Below are positions 41,892 through 49,013 of a DNA stretch of 51,384 bases, in pieces. The stretch is from JAWWPY01 sp964412845 (GTDB lineage: Bacteria > Actinomycetota > Actinomycetes > Streptosporangiales > Streptosporangiaceae). The position numbers and the translations under genes are program-made. Each line of letters starts with the position of its first letter. Position 1 is the first letter of the stretch. The stretch spans positions 1 through 51,384 of the forward strand of contig CAYPQM010000021.1 in NCBI GenBank assembly GCA_964412845.1, in the 5' to 3' direction. The notes below the pieces were generated by a model, which was not told the DNA's origin, ran no database searches, and worked only from the letters and a program-made list of their open reading frames with translations.

Positions 41892-43186
41892 CGTCCGCGA
41901 TCATCCACCCAGTCCCATGGCCGCATGACGGAAGGCCGGCCTCACCCGCCGGGGGCGGCAGCCCGGCCGCGCCTGCCGGGGGGAGCGGGCCAGACGTCCC
42001 GGCCGTCTCAGCCAGTCCGGTATGGGCACTGCGTGCCCTGGTGGCCCGGATGCTCGTGCGGCGGATCGCGGCGCGGCTGCCACTGCGGATCGCCACCCCC
42101 GACGGCCGCAGGCACGGAGGTGGCGGCGCTGGCTCCCCGGTCCTGGAGATCCGGGATGAGGTCAGGTTCTTCCGGCGCGTCGGCGCGGGCCCGGCCGGAT
42201 TCGCCGAGAGCTACATGGCGGGGGACTGGCACAGCGACGATCTCGTCGGCCTGTTCGCGGTGTTCGCCGAGCATCTGCCGGCGCTGCTGCCCGGGCCGTT
42301 GCGCGCGATGCGCCGCTGGTACGTGCCGCGGGCACCGGCCGCGGAACAGGCCACCGTCGAGGGCGCGCGCAGCAACATCCAGCGGCACTACGACCTGTCC
42401 AATGAGTTCTTCGCCTTGTTCCTCGACCCGACGATGACCTACTCCAGCGCCTTGTTCGCCCCCGGCGACACCCTCGCCGACGCACAGCGCCGCAAGAACG
42501 AGGCGCTGCTGGACCTGACCGGTGTCCGGCCCGGCAGCACCGTGCTGGAAATCGGCACCGGATGGGGCGAGCTCGCCATCGCCGCCGCGGCCCGCGGCGC
42601 CCAGGTCACGACGCTCACCATCTCACCCGCGCAGTGGGCCAAGGCCCGCGAGCGGATCGCCGCCGCGGGTCTCAGCGACCAGGTCGACGTGCAGTTGCGC
42701 GACTACCGGGAGGCCAGCGGACACTACGACGTGGTGCTCAGCGTGGAGATGGTCGAGGCCGTCGGCGAGGAGTACTGGCCCGCCTATTTCGCGGCCATCG
42801 ACCGGGTGCTCGCGCCCGGCGGCCGGGTCGGGCTGCAGGCCATCACGATGCCGCATGACCGCATGCTGGCCACCCGCCGGGGGCATACCTGGATCCACAA
42901 GTACATCTTCCCCGGCGGGCAGATTCCCTCCCTGCCTGCCATCACCGACGTCCTGCGCGGCGGGACCAGCCTGGCCATCAGTGCGGACTTCCCGATGGGC
43001 CAGCATTACGCGCGCACCCTGGCCGAGTGGCGGACCCGGTTCGCCGCCGCCGCTGACCAGGTCGGGGATCTCGGCTTCGGCCCTGTCTTCCAGCGGATGT
43101 GGCAGCTCTACCTCGCTTACTCCGAGGCCGGGTTCCGCTCCGGCTACCTCGACGTCCACCAGCTCCTGCTCACCCGCGCGGGATGA
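41888..43186 (+). CDS. Cyclopropane-fatty-acyl-phospholipid synthase-like methyltransferase
   Basis: A 432-residue SAM-dependent enzyme: GFAESYMAGDWHSDDLVGLF, NIQRHYDLSNEFFALFLDPTMTYSSALF (acyl-chain site), LEIGTGWGELAIAAAARG (SAM motif I), SVEMVEAVGEEYW and GGQIPSLPAI are all CFA synthase hallmarks. It methylates or cyclopropanates double bonds of membrane phospholipid acyl chains. The first 50 residues are a low-complexity extension from GTG 41888. Together with the oxidoreductase and DUF1365 protein it probably makes a modified (methylated, cyclopropane or furan-type) fatty acid under control of the B12 regulator. Confidence 0.92.
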   Translation: MTSAIIHPVPWPHDGRPASPAGGGSPAAPAGGSGPDVPAVSASPVWALRALVARMLVRRIAARLPLRIATPDGRRHGGGGAGSPVLEIRDEVRFFRRVGAGPAGFAESYMAGDWHSDDLVGLFAVFAEHLPALLPGPLRAMRRWYVPRAPAAEQATVEGARSNIQRHYDLSNEFFALFLDPTMTYSSALFAPGDTLADAQRRKNEALLDLTGVRPGSTVLEIGTGWGELAIAAAARGAQVTTLTISPAQWAKARERIAAAGLSDQVDVQLRDYREASGHYDVVLSVEMVEAVGEEYWPAYFAAIDRVLAPGGRVGLQAITMPHDRMLATRRGHTWIHKYIFPGGQIPSLPAITDVLRGGTSLAISADFPMGQHYARTLAEWRTRFAAAADQVGDLGFGPVFQRMWQLYLAYSEAGFRSGYLDVHQLLLTRAG

Positions 43187-43342
43187 TGGGTTGTTGCGAG
43201 CCGGGTGCGGCTGGACGATGATTTAGCGTGCCGGGTCCATGACTCACGGTATGGCATAACGGATATTCGGCTGCTGCATGGCCGGCATCGGGCCCGCGGA
43301 AGTTGGAGGCAGGCTTATGACATCCGCTGCTGGCCCAGCACC

Positions 43343-43624
43343 GTGCTAGCCACCGCAATGCTGGCGGCCGGCGTGTCGGCTGCGGCATCGTCCAGCTCAG
43401 ATTTCCCGGTCGTGGGCGCGATCGTGCTGCTCATGATCGTCGTCGTGGTCATCGTGGCGCTGGTCGTCGTTTTCAATCGCCTGTCCTTGCGCTCGCGGGT
43501 GACCAGGACCCGGTGGCGCAGCACCAGGATCCAGCGGGCCGCCGCCGCTGACGTGGCGGAGCTGCGGGAGAACGACGGATACTACGACCCGGATGGGCCC
43601 GGGCTCCAGGAAGATGATCTGTGA
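43343..43624 (+). CDS. Single-pass membrane protein of unknown function
   Basis: A 93-residue product from GTG 43343 (ATG 43358 also possible). A strong transmembrane segment (FPVVGAIVLLMIVVVVIVALVVVF) is followed by a basic then acidic cytoplasmic-type tail (LRENDGYYDPDGPGLQEDDL). The start is uncertain: a good GGAGG site lies before ATG 43317, which only encodes a 10-residue peptide ending at 43349 in another frame and could be a translated leader. The tail resembles LemA-free small membrane proteins, but I recognise no family. Confidence 0.6.
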   Translation: MLATAMLAAGVSAAASSSSDFPVVGAIVLLMIVVVVIVALVVVFNRLSLRSRVTRTRWRSTRIQRAAAADVAELRENDGYYDPDGPGLQEDDL

Positions 43625-43627
43625 GGT

Positions 43628-44461
43628 TCACAGTTTGAGGGTCCGGCGGGTAAGCCGGTCGAACGTCCGGTCCGGGAGGAACCGCCGCAGCGTGATGGCG
43701 ATCTTCGCGTCGCGCCCGACCACATACCGTGATCGGGGCCGGGCCGCGGTCAGCGCGGCCAGCACGACATCCGCGACCCGCTGCGGAGGCACGCCGGTTC
43801 GGGCGGATTCCGCCACCACCGCGCGCATGAGCACCGGGACCTGCCCGTAGCGCTGCTGGTGCTGCGCCGGGATGACGGTCTCGTCGATCGCCGTCCGCCC
43901 CTTGTCCCAGATCGATGTCGCCACCGCGCCGGGCTCCACGAGCGAGACCTGCACCCGGGAACTGCGCAGCTCGACCCGCAAGGCGTCGCCCAGGGCTTCG
44001 AGGGCGAACTTGGACGCCGTGTACGGGCCGATGAACGGATGGCCGATCCGCCCGCTGACCGAGGACATCAGCACGATCCGGCCGCGGGCGGTGCGCAGCA
44101 TCGGCAGGAATTCCTGGGTCACCGCGAGCTGGCCGATGACGTTGACTTCGAACTGGCGGCGCAGGTCGTCCAGCCGGACGAGTTCCAGCGGTCCGCCGAC
44201 CGCGATTCCGGCATTGTTGACCAGCCCGTCGAGCCCGGCTGTGCCGCGCTCCGCGGCTATTCGCCGCGCGGCCTCCCTGATGGACGCCGAGTCGGTGACA
44301 TCGAGCCGTATCGGCTCCACCGCGGGGGCGTCGCCGGTCAGCGCGGCGCCGGCGCCGGAAGTCCGGACACCTGCGTAGACGTGCCATCCGGCGGCGGACA
44401 GTGCCAGCGCGCAGGCCCGCCCGATTCCTGTTGAGGCTCCGGTCACGAGCACTGACTTCAT
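43628..44461 (-). CDS. Short-chain dehydrogenase/reductase
   Basis: A 277-residue classical SDR: MKSVLVTGASTGIGRACAL (cofactor), LVNNAGIAVGGP, catalytic Ser in VLMSSVSGRIGHPF and YTASK. The LRVELRSSRVQVSLVEPGAVAT segment matches retinol-dehydrogenase-like members. It converges with the small membrane gene (3 bp between stops). NAD(P)-dependent alcohol/ketone interconversion is expected; the substrate is unknown. Confidence 0.9.
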   Translation of the reverse strand: MKSVLVTGASTGIGRACALALSAAGWHVYAGVRTSGAGAALTGDAPAVEPIRLDVTDSASIREAARRIAAERGTAGLDGLVNNAGIAVGGPLELVRLDDLRRQFEVNVIGQLAVTQEFLPMLRTARGRIVLMSSVSGRIGHPFIGPYTASKFALEALGDALRVELRSSRVQVSLVEPGAVATSIWDKGRTAIDETVIPAQHQQRYGQVPVLMRAVVAESARTGVPPQRVADVVLAALTAARPRSRYVVGRDAKIAITLRRFLPDRTFDRLTRRTLKL

Positions 44462-44613
44462 GGCGCAACCCTAGTCGCGCGCGCCCGGCCGGGTGTGACG
44501 CAGTTCACCGGTCCGCTAAGCCTGCCTGGCCTTCCGGAAACCTGGCCGGCGTTTGTTTTATCTCCGCTGAGCGGGAAGAGGGGAACCGACGGATTCCCGG
44601 AAGGAGCCCTCTG

Positions 44614-44787
44614 ATGGTTCTGGTTGTTGTGGTCTTGCTGCTGGCCCTCCTGCTTGGTGGCCTCGGCTTTGCCGTGCACATCCTGTGGTGGCTGGCCCTC
44701 ATCGTGCTGGCGCTGTGGCTGCTTGGGTTCGTGTTCCGCGGCGCTGGGGCCGCGGGAGGATCACGCCGCCGCTGGTACCGGTGGTAG
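44614..44787 (+). CDS. Small hydrophobic protein (57 aa)
   Basis: ATG 44614 has AAGGAG about eight bases upstream. The product has two near-continuous hydrophobic helices (VLVVVVLLLALLLGGLGFAV and ILWWLALIVLALWLLGFVF) and a short basic tail (RRRWYRW). This matches the widely conserved but uncharacterised small hydrophobic proteins of Streptomyces and relatives, often stress-induced. A strong terminator follows the gene. Confidence 0.82.
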   Translation: MVLVVVVLLLALLLGGLGFAVHILWWLALIVLALWLLGFVFRGAGAAGGSRRRWYRW

Positions 44788-44805
44788 CTAGCTGGATTGG
44801 CCACT

Positions 44806-44851
44806 GCCGAGGGTGGGGCCGGTGCGCTTGGCGCACCGCCCCACCCTCGGC
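44806..44851. terminator. Bidirectional terminator hairpin
   Basis: A 21-bp stem (44806-44827 with 44831-44851) with one bulged base and a TTG loop. It lies between convergent genes: the small hydrophobic protein (plus) and a universal stress protein (minus). Confidence 0.85.
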
Positions 44852-44888
44852 GGGTGGCCATACGGCCAACCGGGGGCGGAGAGCGGCA

Positions 44889-45326
44889 TTACCTCTTCTC
44901 GGGCACGACAACAACCGGGCACTTGGCGTGGTGCACCACTTGGCTGCTGACCGAGCCGACCAGGAGCTTGGCGAATCCGCCGCCGCCCCGGGAACCGACC
45001 ACAATCAGGTCGGCGTCACCCGCGGCAGTGATGAGCTCACCTGCGGCGAAGCCGGTGATCGCCCGGACGGTCACCGAGGCGGGGCGAGACCCGCCTAGTT
45101 CGCTGGCGGCCTTGGCCACGGCGTCCTCGGCGGCCTGGCGGGCCTTCTCGCGGGCCGGCTCGTCCGCCGGGAGGGTGATCGGGTTGCCTGTCCAGTAACT
45201 GGCCGCGACCTCGTGCACGGTCAGGACCGTGAGCGGTGCGTTGCGGATCGCTGCTTCTTTCATCGCCCATTCCAGCGCATGGTGCGCGTTGTGAGACCCG
45301 TCGATCCCCACAATGATTCCAGACAT
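44889..45326 (-). CDS. Universal stress protein (UspA family)
   Basis: A 145-residue single-domain USP: IIVGIDGSHNAHHALEWAM at the N-terminus and the ATP-binding motif G-x2-G-x9-G-S (GSRGGGGFAKLLVGS) near the end, so ATP binding is expected. Such proteins support survival under hypoxia and other stress. ATG 45326 has AGGAG in the leader. About 106 bp upstream is a DosR-like box (45432-45445). Confidence 0.93.
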   Translation of the reverse strand: MSGIIVGIDGSHNAHHALEWAMKEAAIRNAPLTVLTVHEVAASYWTGNPITLPADEPAREKARQAAEDAVAKAASELGGSRPASVTVRAITGFAAGELITAAGDADLIVVGSRGGGGFAKLLVGSVSSQVVHHAKCPVVVVPEKR

Positions 45327-45431
45327 TGCTTATACTCCTCTCGCCGTGCTACCGCGGCTGGCAGCCAATGGCAATTCCCATCGTGGTCGTGGCTCCCTGC
45401 TTTTGCGAAGGGCATTGAGTTAGCTGCCGGC

Positions 45432-45445
45432 GGGCCGAAAGTCCT
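45432..45445 (-). promoter_or_regulatory. DosR/DevR-like box
   Basis: GGGCC-GAAA-GTCCT; on the minus strand AGGAC-TTTC-GGCCC. This has the GGGAC-N4-GTCCC layout of DosR sites with mismatches in each arm, and lies upstream of the universal stress protein gene ending at 44889. Confidence 0.5.
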
Positions 45446-45510
45446 GGCCTGGAAACCCTGGCCGCTGGCCCGATGCACATCCCGTGTCCCCGGTCAGTGG
45501 CGCGGAGCTG

Positions 45511-45577
45511 GGGCCAGAGGTCCCCCCGGGCCGGGCCGCAATGCTCCTGACGGGGGAGGTGCCATGGACCAGCATGG
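45511..45577 (+). promoter_or_regulatory. Conserved promoter segment, copy 1 (with DosR-like box)
   Basis: Begins with GGGCC-AGAG-GTCCC (45511-45524) and continues through GCAATGCTCCTGACGGGGG. Over 67 bp it matches 50729-50796 at roughly three of every four positions with one 1-nt indel. It lies upstream of the DUF1918 gene. Confidence 0.6.
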
Positions 45578-45744
45578 ATATGCAGGGCAATACCTGCGGA
45601 GACGGCACGCATGCAGCGCCGGGGCGGGGTTGCGGTCGGTGGGTAGTTCCGGGAACGGACATGCCGCGCGGTCTGTGTTACCCACGCGATCTTTCCGGGC
45701 GGACGTCTGCGCCGGCCGGCCGGGCCAGAACTGAGGAGGCTGCC

Positions 45745-45969
45745 ATGCGGGCTCAGGTAGGGGACCAGTTGCTGGTAGCGAATGATCCCAACCGGACCGG
45801 CCTGGTGATCGGGGTACCGATGATCGACGGCTCGCCGCCTTACATCGTCAAATGGCTCAGCGATGGCCACGTCGCGATGGTGTACCCCGATCAGTACTCA
45901 CGTATTGTCCCGGCCGGGCACCCGGCAACCGACGGTTCGCTGCCACAAGGACAGCGTGAATCTGGGTAA
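45745..45969 (+). CDS. DUF1918 domain protein
   Basis: A 74-residue protein: MRAQVGDQLLVANDPNRTGLVIGV, then GSPPYIVKWLSDGHVAMVYPDQYSRIV, the standard DUF1918 pattern (a small SH3-like barrel). ATG 45745 has GAGGAGG upstream. The family is common in dormancy/stress islands of actinobacteria; function unknown. A hairpin follows the stop. Confidence 0.87.
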   Translation: MRAQVGDQLLVANDPNRTGLVIGVPMIDGSPPYIVKWLSDGHVAMVYPDQYSRIVPAGHPATDGSLPQGQRESG

Positions 45970-45970
45970 G

Positions 45971-46010
45971 GCTGCCATCCCCCACGAAGGGGAACGAGGG
46001 GGATGGCAGC
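45971..46010. terminator. Bidirectional terminator hairpin
   Basis: Perfect 13-bp stem GCTGCCATCCCCC (45971-45983) and its complement (45998-46010) with a 14-nt loop, located between the convergent DUF1918 and fructose-bisphosphate aldolase genes. Confidence 0.82.
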
Positions 46011-46037
46011 AAGGCCCGCGGCTAATGCGCCGCCGCC

Positions 46038-46931
46038 TCAGGAGGTCGGGTACTTGGCCAGGATCTCCTTGAGCTGGGCAACGAAGCGCAGCGACTGGTC
46101 GTGCTCGCGCTGCCAGATGTTGCGGCCAAAGATCAAGCCGGTGGCACCGGCCTCCATCGATTCGCGCGCCTTTTCCAGCATGGCCTCATCCCCGGCGCGC
46201 TCCCCCCCGGAGACAAGCAGCAGGGTCCGGTTCGCCGACCTGACGACAGCGTCGATGGCCTGCTGCGAGGTGAAGTCAGCGCGGTACGGCTCCGCGGCAC
46301 CGGACTGCTTCTCCGGGTGCGGGAAATTCACCTTGACGACGTCGGCACCAAGCTCGCTTGCGGTGCGGGCCGCGTAATCCACGGCATAGAAGGAGTCCTT
46401 GCCGCCCTTGGCGTCAATCGCCGGACCACGCGGGTAGGCCCACACGATCAGCGGCATGCCCAGCCGCTGCGCGTCGTCGCGGACCCGCAGGTACTGCGCG
46501 AAGTCGTGTTCCTGAGCCGGGCTGCCCACGTAGAGGGTGTAACCCACCGCGTCGGCACCCAGCCGCACCGCGTCCTGCACGGTCGCGTTCACCGGGGACA
46601 GTGGGTCGATCGCGGATGGGATGTCGGTCTTGCCGTTGAGCTTCAGCACCAGCGGCACCTCCCCGGCGTAGTCCCAGTAGAACTTCTCCGCGAGGCCGAT
46701 CTGGACGGCGATGCCGTTAAAGCCGCCTTCCAATGCGAGCTTGATGATGTACCTGGGATCGCTGGCCATCGGGTTGGCGAAGAAATCGCGCGGGCCGTGC
46801 TCAAGTCCCTGATCGTAGGGCAGGAAGATCGCCGTTCCGTTGCGCAGTCCGTGCTGGAACAGGATCTGGTGCAGTCGCGCTTTCTTGCCGGTGGAAAGGC
46901 CTAGTTCGGCGAGAGCTGGTCGGGTGGTCAT
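46038..46931 (-). CDS. Class I fructose-bisphosphate aldolase (FbaB/DeoC type)
   Basis: A 297-residue TIM-barrel aldolase: AIFLPYDQGLEHGPRDFF, GFNGIAVQIGLAEKFYWDYAG, LVLKLNGKT, and ADVVKVNFPHPE, which supplies the Schiff-base Lys; LLVSGGERAGDEAMLEKARESMEAGATGLIFGRNIWQR forms the phosphate site. It splits fructose-1,6-bisphosphate into triose phosphates, or runs in reverse for gluconeogenesis. ATG 46931 has GGGGGCG before it. Its place among stress genes suggests a role in carbon flow under energy limitation. Confidence 0.9.
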   Translation of the reverse strand: MTTRPALAELGLSTGKKARLHQILFQHGLRNGTAIFLPYDQGLEHGPRDFFANPMASDPRYIIKLALEGGFNGIAVQIGLAEKFYWDYAGEVPLVLKLNGKTDIPSAIDPLSPVNATVQDAVRLGADAVGYTLYVGSPAQEHDFAQYLRVRDDAQRLGMPLIVWAYPRGPAIDAKGGKDSFYAVDYAARTASELGADVVKVNFPHPEKQSGAAEPYRADFTSQQAIDAVVRSANRTLLLVSGGERAGDEAMLEKARESMEAGATGLIFGRNIWQREHDQSLRFVAQLKEILAKYPTS

Positions 46932-47197
46932 GACGCCCCCCATGGGGATTGGAATCGCCAGGCGGGGATCCGTGACTGGCGCTATAAGCAGGCTCGCGCT
47001 GGCCGCTCACGACTGGTAGGGGCGTTGTGCCTGATCTGGCGGGTCCGCTGTCACCAGATCCGGCGGGAATCGGGCCGCGGGGCTCAGCCAGGGAATCGTC
47101 TTCCGACTTTGGTCCCTACCATGCAGCGCCCGCCGAGGTTATCGTCAGAAGCTAATTGCCACCCAATGGGCGGGCGGTATGGCATCAGGGAGATTCA
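46932..47197. other. Divergent intergenic region (aldolase / universal stress protein)
   Basis: Holds the promoters of both genes. Visible elements are a CCCCATGGGG palindrome (46950-46959) just upstream of the aldolase start and a DosR-like box at 47103-47116. No other gene is supported. Confidence 0.5.
47103..47116 (+). promoter_or_regulatory. DosR/DevR-like box
   Basis: CCGAC-TTTG-GTCCC, inside TTCCGACTTTGGTCCCTACC. The right arm and the central ACTTTGG match the DosR consensus; two bases of the left arm do not. It lies 82 bp before the universal stress protein start. Confidence 0.5.
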
Positions 47198-47689
47198 ATG
47201 AGCAAGAATATTGTTCTGGCGGTGGATGTGGCACGCCATCTTCCGGCGCGTAACGTCGCCGCCGCCGTTGAGATGACCCGCGAGCTTGCCCATGACGCTG
47301 GCTACCGGGTCATTGTCCTGCACGTCCATGAGTTCGCCGTCGGGCGTTTTGGGCGCCTGCAAGTGGACTGCAGCGATGGAGCGGGCGAGCAGCTAGTCGC
47401 TGAGATAGAAACGAGCTTTAAGAATGACGGCATCAATGCCGAGGGCCTGATCCGCGAAGCGGACTACGGGCACATCGCCAGGAAGATTCTCGCGGTCGCC
47501 GAGGAACATGACGCGCGCGTGGTCGTGCTCGGCTCCAGGAGTCGCACCGACGTGCCTCAACTGGCGTTCGGCAGCGTGTCACACCGGCTGCTGCATCTCG
47601 CCAAGCGCCCGGTCCTCATCGTGCCGCGACAGCCGGAAGCCGCCGAATCGCCTGCTGAGGCGGCCCACGCCGCGGTCGCCACAAGCTAG
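47198..47689 (+). CDS. Universal stress protein (UspA family), variant nucleotide motif
   Basis: A 163-residue USP: NIVLAVDVARHLPARNVAAAVEM at the N-terminus and VVLGSRSRTDVPQLAFGSVSHRLLHLAKRPVLIV near the end. The second Gly of G-x2-G-x9-G-S is Ser here (GSRS), so ATP binding may be weakened. AGGGAG precedes ATG 47198. The C-terminal 20 residues are Ala/Glu-rich. Its upstream DosR-like box suggests hypoxia or nitric-oxide control. Confidence 0.88.
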   Translation: MSKNIVLAVDVARHLPARNVAAAVEMTRELAHDAGYRVIVLHVHEFAVGRFGRLQVDCSDGAGEQLVAEIETSFKNDGINAEGLIREADYGHIARKILAVAEEHDARVVVLGSRSRTDVPQLAFGSVSHRLLHLAKRPVLIVPRQPEAAESPAEAAHAAVATS

Positions 47690-47774
47690 CGGCACCGCTG
47701 GTCAGGGATGAGGCGGGTGTGAGCCTGAGTTTCAGGTCGGCTTGAGCTGGTCAGGCTGGCTGGTCAGGTTGGCT

Positions 47775-47874
47775 NNNNNNNNNNNNNNNNNNNNNNNNNN
47801 NNNNNNNNNNNNNNNNNNNNNNNNNNNNNNNNNNNNNNNNNNNNNNNNNNNNNNNNNNNNNNNNNNNNNNNNNN
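47775..47874. other. Assembly gap (100 N) in an intergenic repeat
   Basis: Flanked on both sides by TGGCTGGTCAGGTTGGCT, a short tandem repeat. It lies between a universal stress protein gene and the end of an Hsp20 gene, so no coding frame is affected. Confidence 0.95.
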
Positions 47875-47881
47875 TGGCTGG

Positions 47882-48322
47882 TCAGGTTGGCTTGATGTGC
47901 TGCAGGACCCTGACCGGAATGCGGCGGGGCGCCTGCCCGGCCTGCTCCTGATCCTTCAGGCTGACGTCGACTTCCAGGACTCCTTGGTCGTAGCTGGCCT
48001 GGATGTGCTCCTCGTCCGCGCCCGCAGGCAGCGTGACGTGCCGGGCGAAGACACCGTAGCGGAATTCCGAGTGGTGCCTGCCGTCGGCGTCATGCCTATC
48101 CGCCTTGATGGTCAGGATGCCCTTGGCCACCGTGACCTCGACGTCCTTCTCGGGGTTGACGCCGGGAAGTTCCGCCCGCAGCACATAGCGGCCGTCCTTG
48201 ATGTAGTCCTCAACCCGCAGGGGATGGGCCATGGGCAGACGGAAGGGCAGCAGTGGCGACCCGAGCCAGTCGAAGATATCCAGGAATGGTGTTCGGCTGC
48301 TCATGCGTGTCAGCGCGCTCAT
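47882..48322 (-). CDS. Hsp20/alpha-crystallin small heat-shock protein
   Basis: A 146-residue sHSP. The alpha-crystallin domain spans about residues 35-130: LRVEDYIKDGRYVLRAELPGV, VEVTVAKGILTIKADR, SEFRYGVFARHVTLPAGADEEHIQASYDQGVLEV. ATG 48322 was chosen for its GAGGGAG site. A C-terminal RIPVRV provides the I-x-V type anchoring motif. It prevents aggregation of unfolded proteins. The domain resembles the dormancy-linked (Acr/HspX-type) branch found with USP genes. Confidence 0.92.
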   Translation of the reverse strand: MSALTRMSSRTPFLDIFDWLGSPLLPFRLPMAHPLRVEDYIKDGRYVLRAELPGVNPEKDVEVTVAKGILTIKADRHDADGRHHSEFRYGVFARHVTLPAGADEEHIQASYDQGVLEVDVSLKDQEQAGQAPRRIPVRVLQHIKPT

Positions 48323-48432
48323 CGATCGCATCTCCCTCTGATCTTGTCGCATACATCTCTATTCGATCTCAGGAGCGCCCGCTGTCCCAGGGGCGAAGGT
48401 GCTCATTCGCCGGGACTTTCGCAGCTATGTCA

Positions 48433-48528
48433 TCACATCCGCTTCATCTGCCGGAAGCGCTGTATGTCGTCCTTGCCCGCGAGCAGGATCACGCCGGCGG
48501 TTACGGCCGCCAGTATCCACCATTTCAT
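48433..48528 (-). CDS. DUF6893-type small protein (31 aa)
   Basis: ATG 48528 is preceded by GGGAGG. The 31-residue product is MKWWILAAVTAGVILLAGKD followed by DIQRFRQMKRM: one short transmembrane helix and a charged amphipathic tail with the IxRxxxMxxM ending of the DUF6893 family. It begins 17 nt after the upstream gene stop and so is probably cotranscribed with it. Function unknown. Confidence 0.75.
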   Translation of the reverse strand: MKWWILAAVTAGVILLAGKDDIQRFRQMKRM

Positions 48529-48545
48529 CGTGCGCCTCCCTTGCT

Positions 48546-48872
48546 CTAAATGCCGTTCTCGATGTAGTTGGCCAGCGCCTTACCCAGCATGATTGACACC
48601 GTGTACTCACCGTGTGATACCGCCAGCCCTTGCCCGTCTGGTGTCGGGGTAACGGTCCAGCCATGCAGCTCGACGCCGCGCGTGGCGCTCATCTGCACCC
48701 GGTGCGCCCGCTGACCGGCGGCTGGGTACCAGCTGCTGTCATCGTTGAGGTCCAGGGCGAGCGCGTACTCAAGGTCCTTGCTGTCCCGCAGCCGGGCCAG
48801 GTTGCGCTCGATACCGATCACGACCGGCGCCAGGGCCAGGTCAGCCGCGGAGTGCGGGTGCGGAGCAGACAT
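48546..48872 (-). CDS. Conserved actinobacterial protein of unknown function (108 aa)
   Basis: Starts at ATG 48872 (MSAPHPHSAADLALAPVVIG). The pattern IERNLARLRDSKDLEYALALDLNDDSSWY, then HGWTVTPTPDGQGLAVSHGEYTVSIMLG, is one I associate with small proteins beside universal stress genes in Streptomyces and related genera. No catalytic motif, signal peptide or membrane helix is seen. The family has no assigned function that I know of. Followed by the 31-aa DUF6893 gene. Confidence 0.7.
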   Translation of the reverse strand: MSAPHPHSAADLALAPVVIGIERNLARLRDSKDLEYALALDLNDDSSWYPAAGQRAHRVQMSATRGVELHGWTVTPTPDGQGLAVSHGEYTVSIMLGKALANYIENGI

Positions 48873-49013
48873 GTGTATCACCGTTCCCGGCCTAGATAGC
48901 ACCACCAGGTTCGATCGTGCCCCGGCCGCGGCCCGCCCATCAGGGCCCATCGTCCTGTCCGGGCCAGCGAAAGTCCCGCGTTCCCGCGGGCCAGCCCGGC
49001 CGGCGGCGGCCCG

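Larger units (their letters stand above)
45327..45744. promoter_or_regulatory. 418-bp divergent control region
   Basis: Contains a DosR-like box facing the stress protein gene (45432-45445), another at 45511-45524, and a segment (45511-45577) repeated at 50729-50796. No gene is convincing here: a 56-codon frame from ATG 45564 has a good ribosome site but poor codon pattern. Confidence 0.55.

Noticed and set aside
45564..45734. 56-codon frame with a strong GGGGGAGG ribosome site before DUF1918
   Set aside because: Third-codon positions are not GC-biased, the peptide is Arg/Ser/Gly-rich like a shadow frame, and the ATG is not kept in the duplicated segment at 50729-50796.
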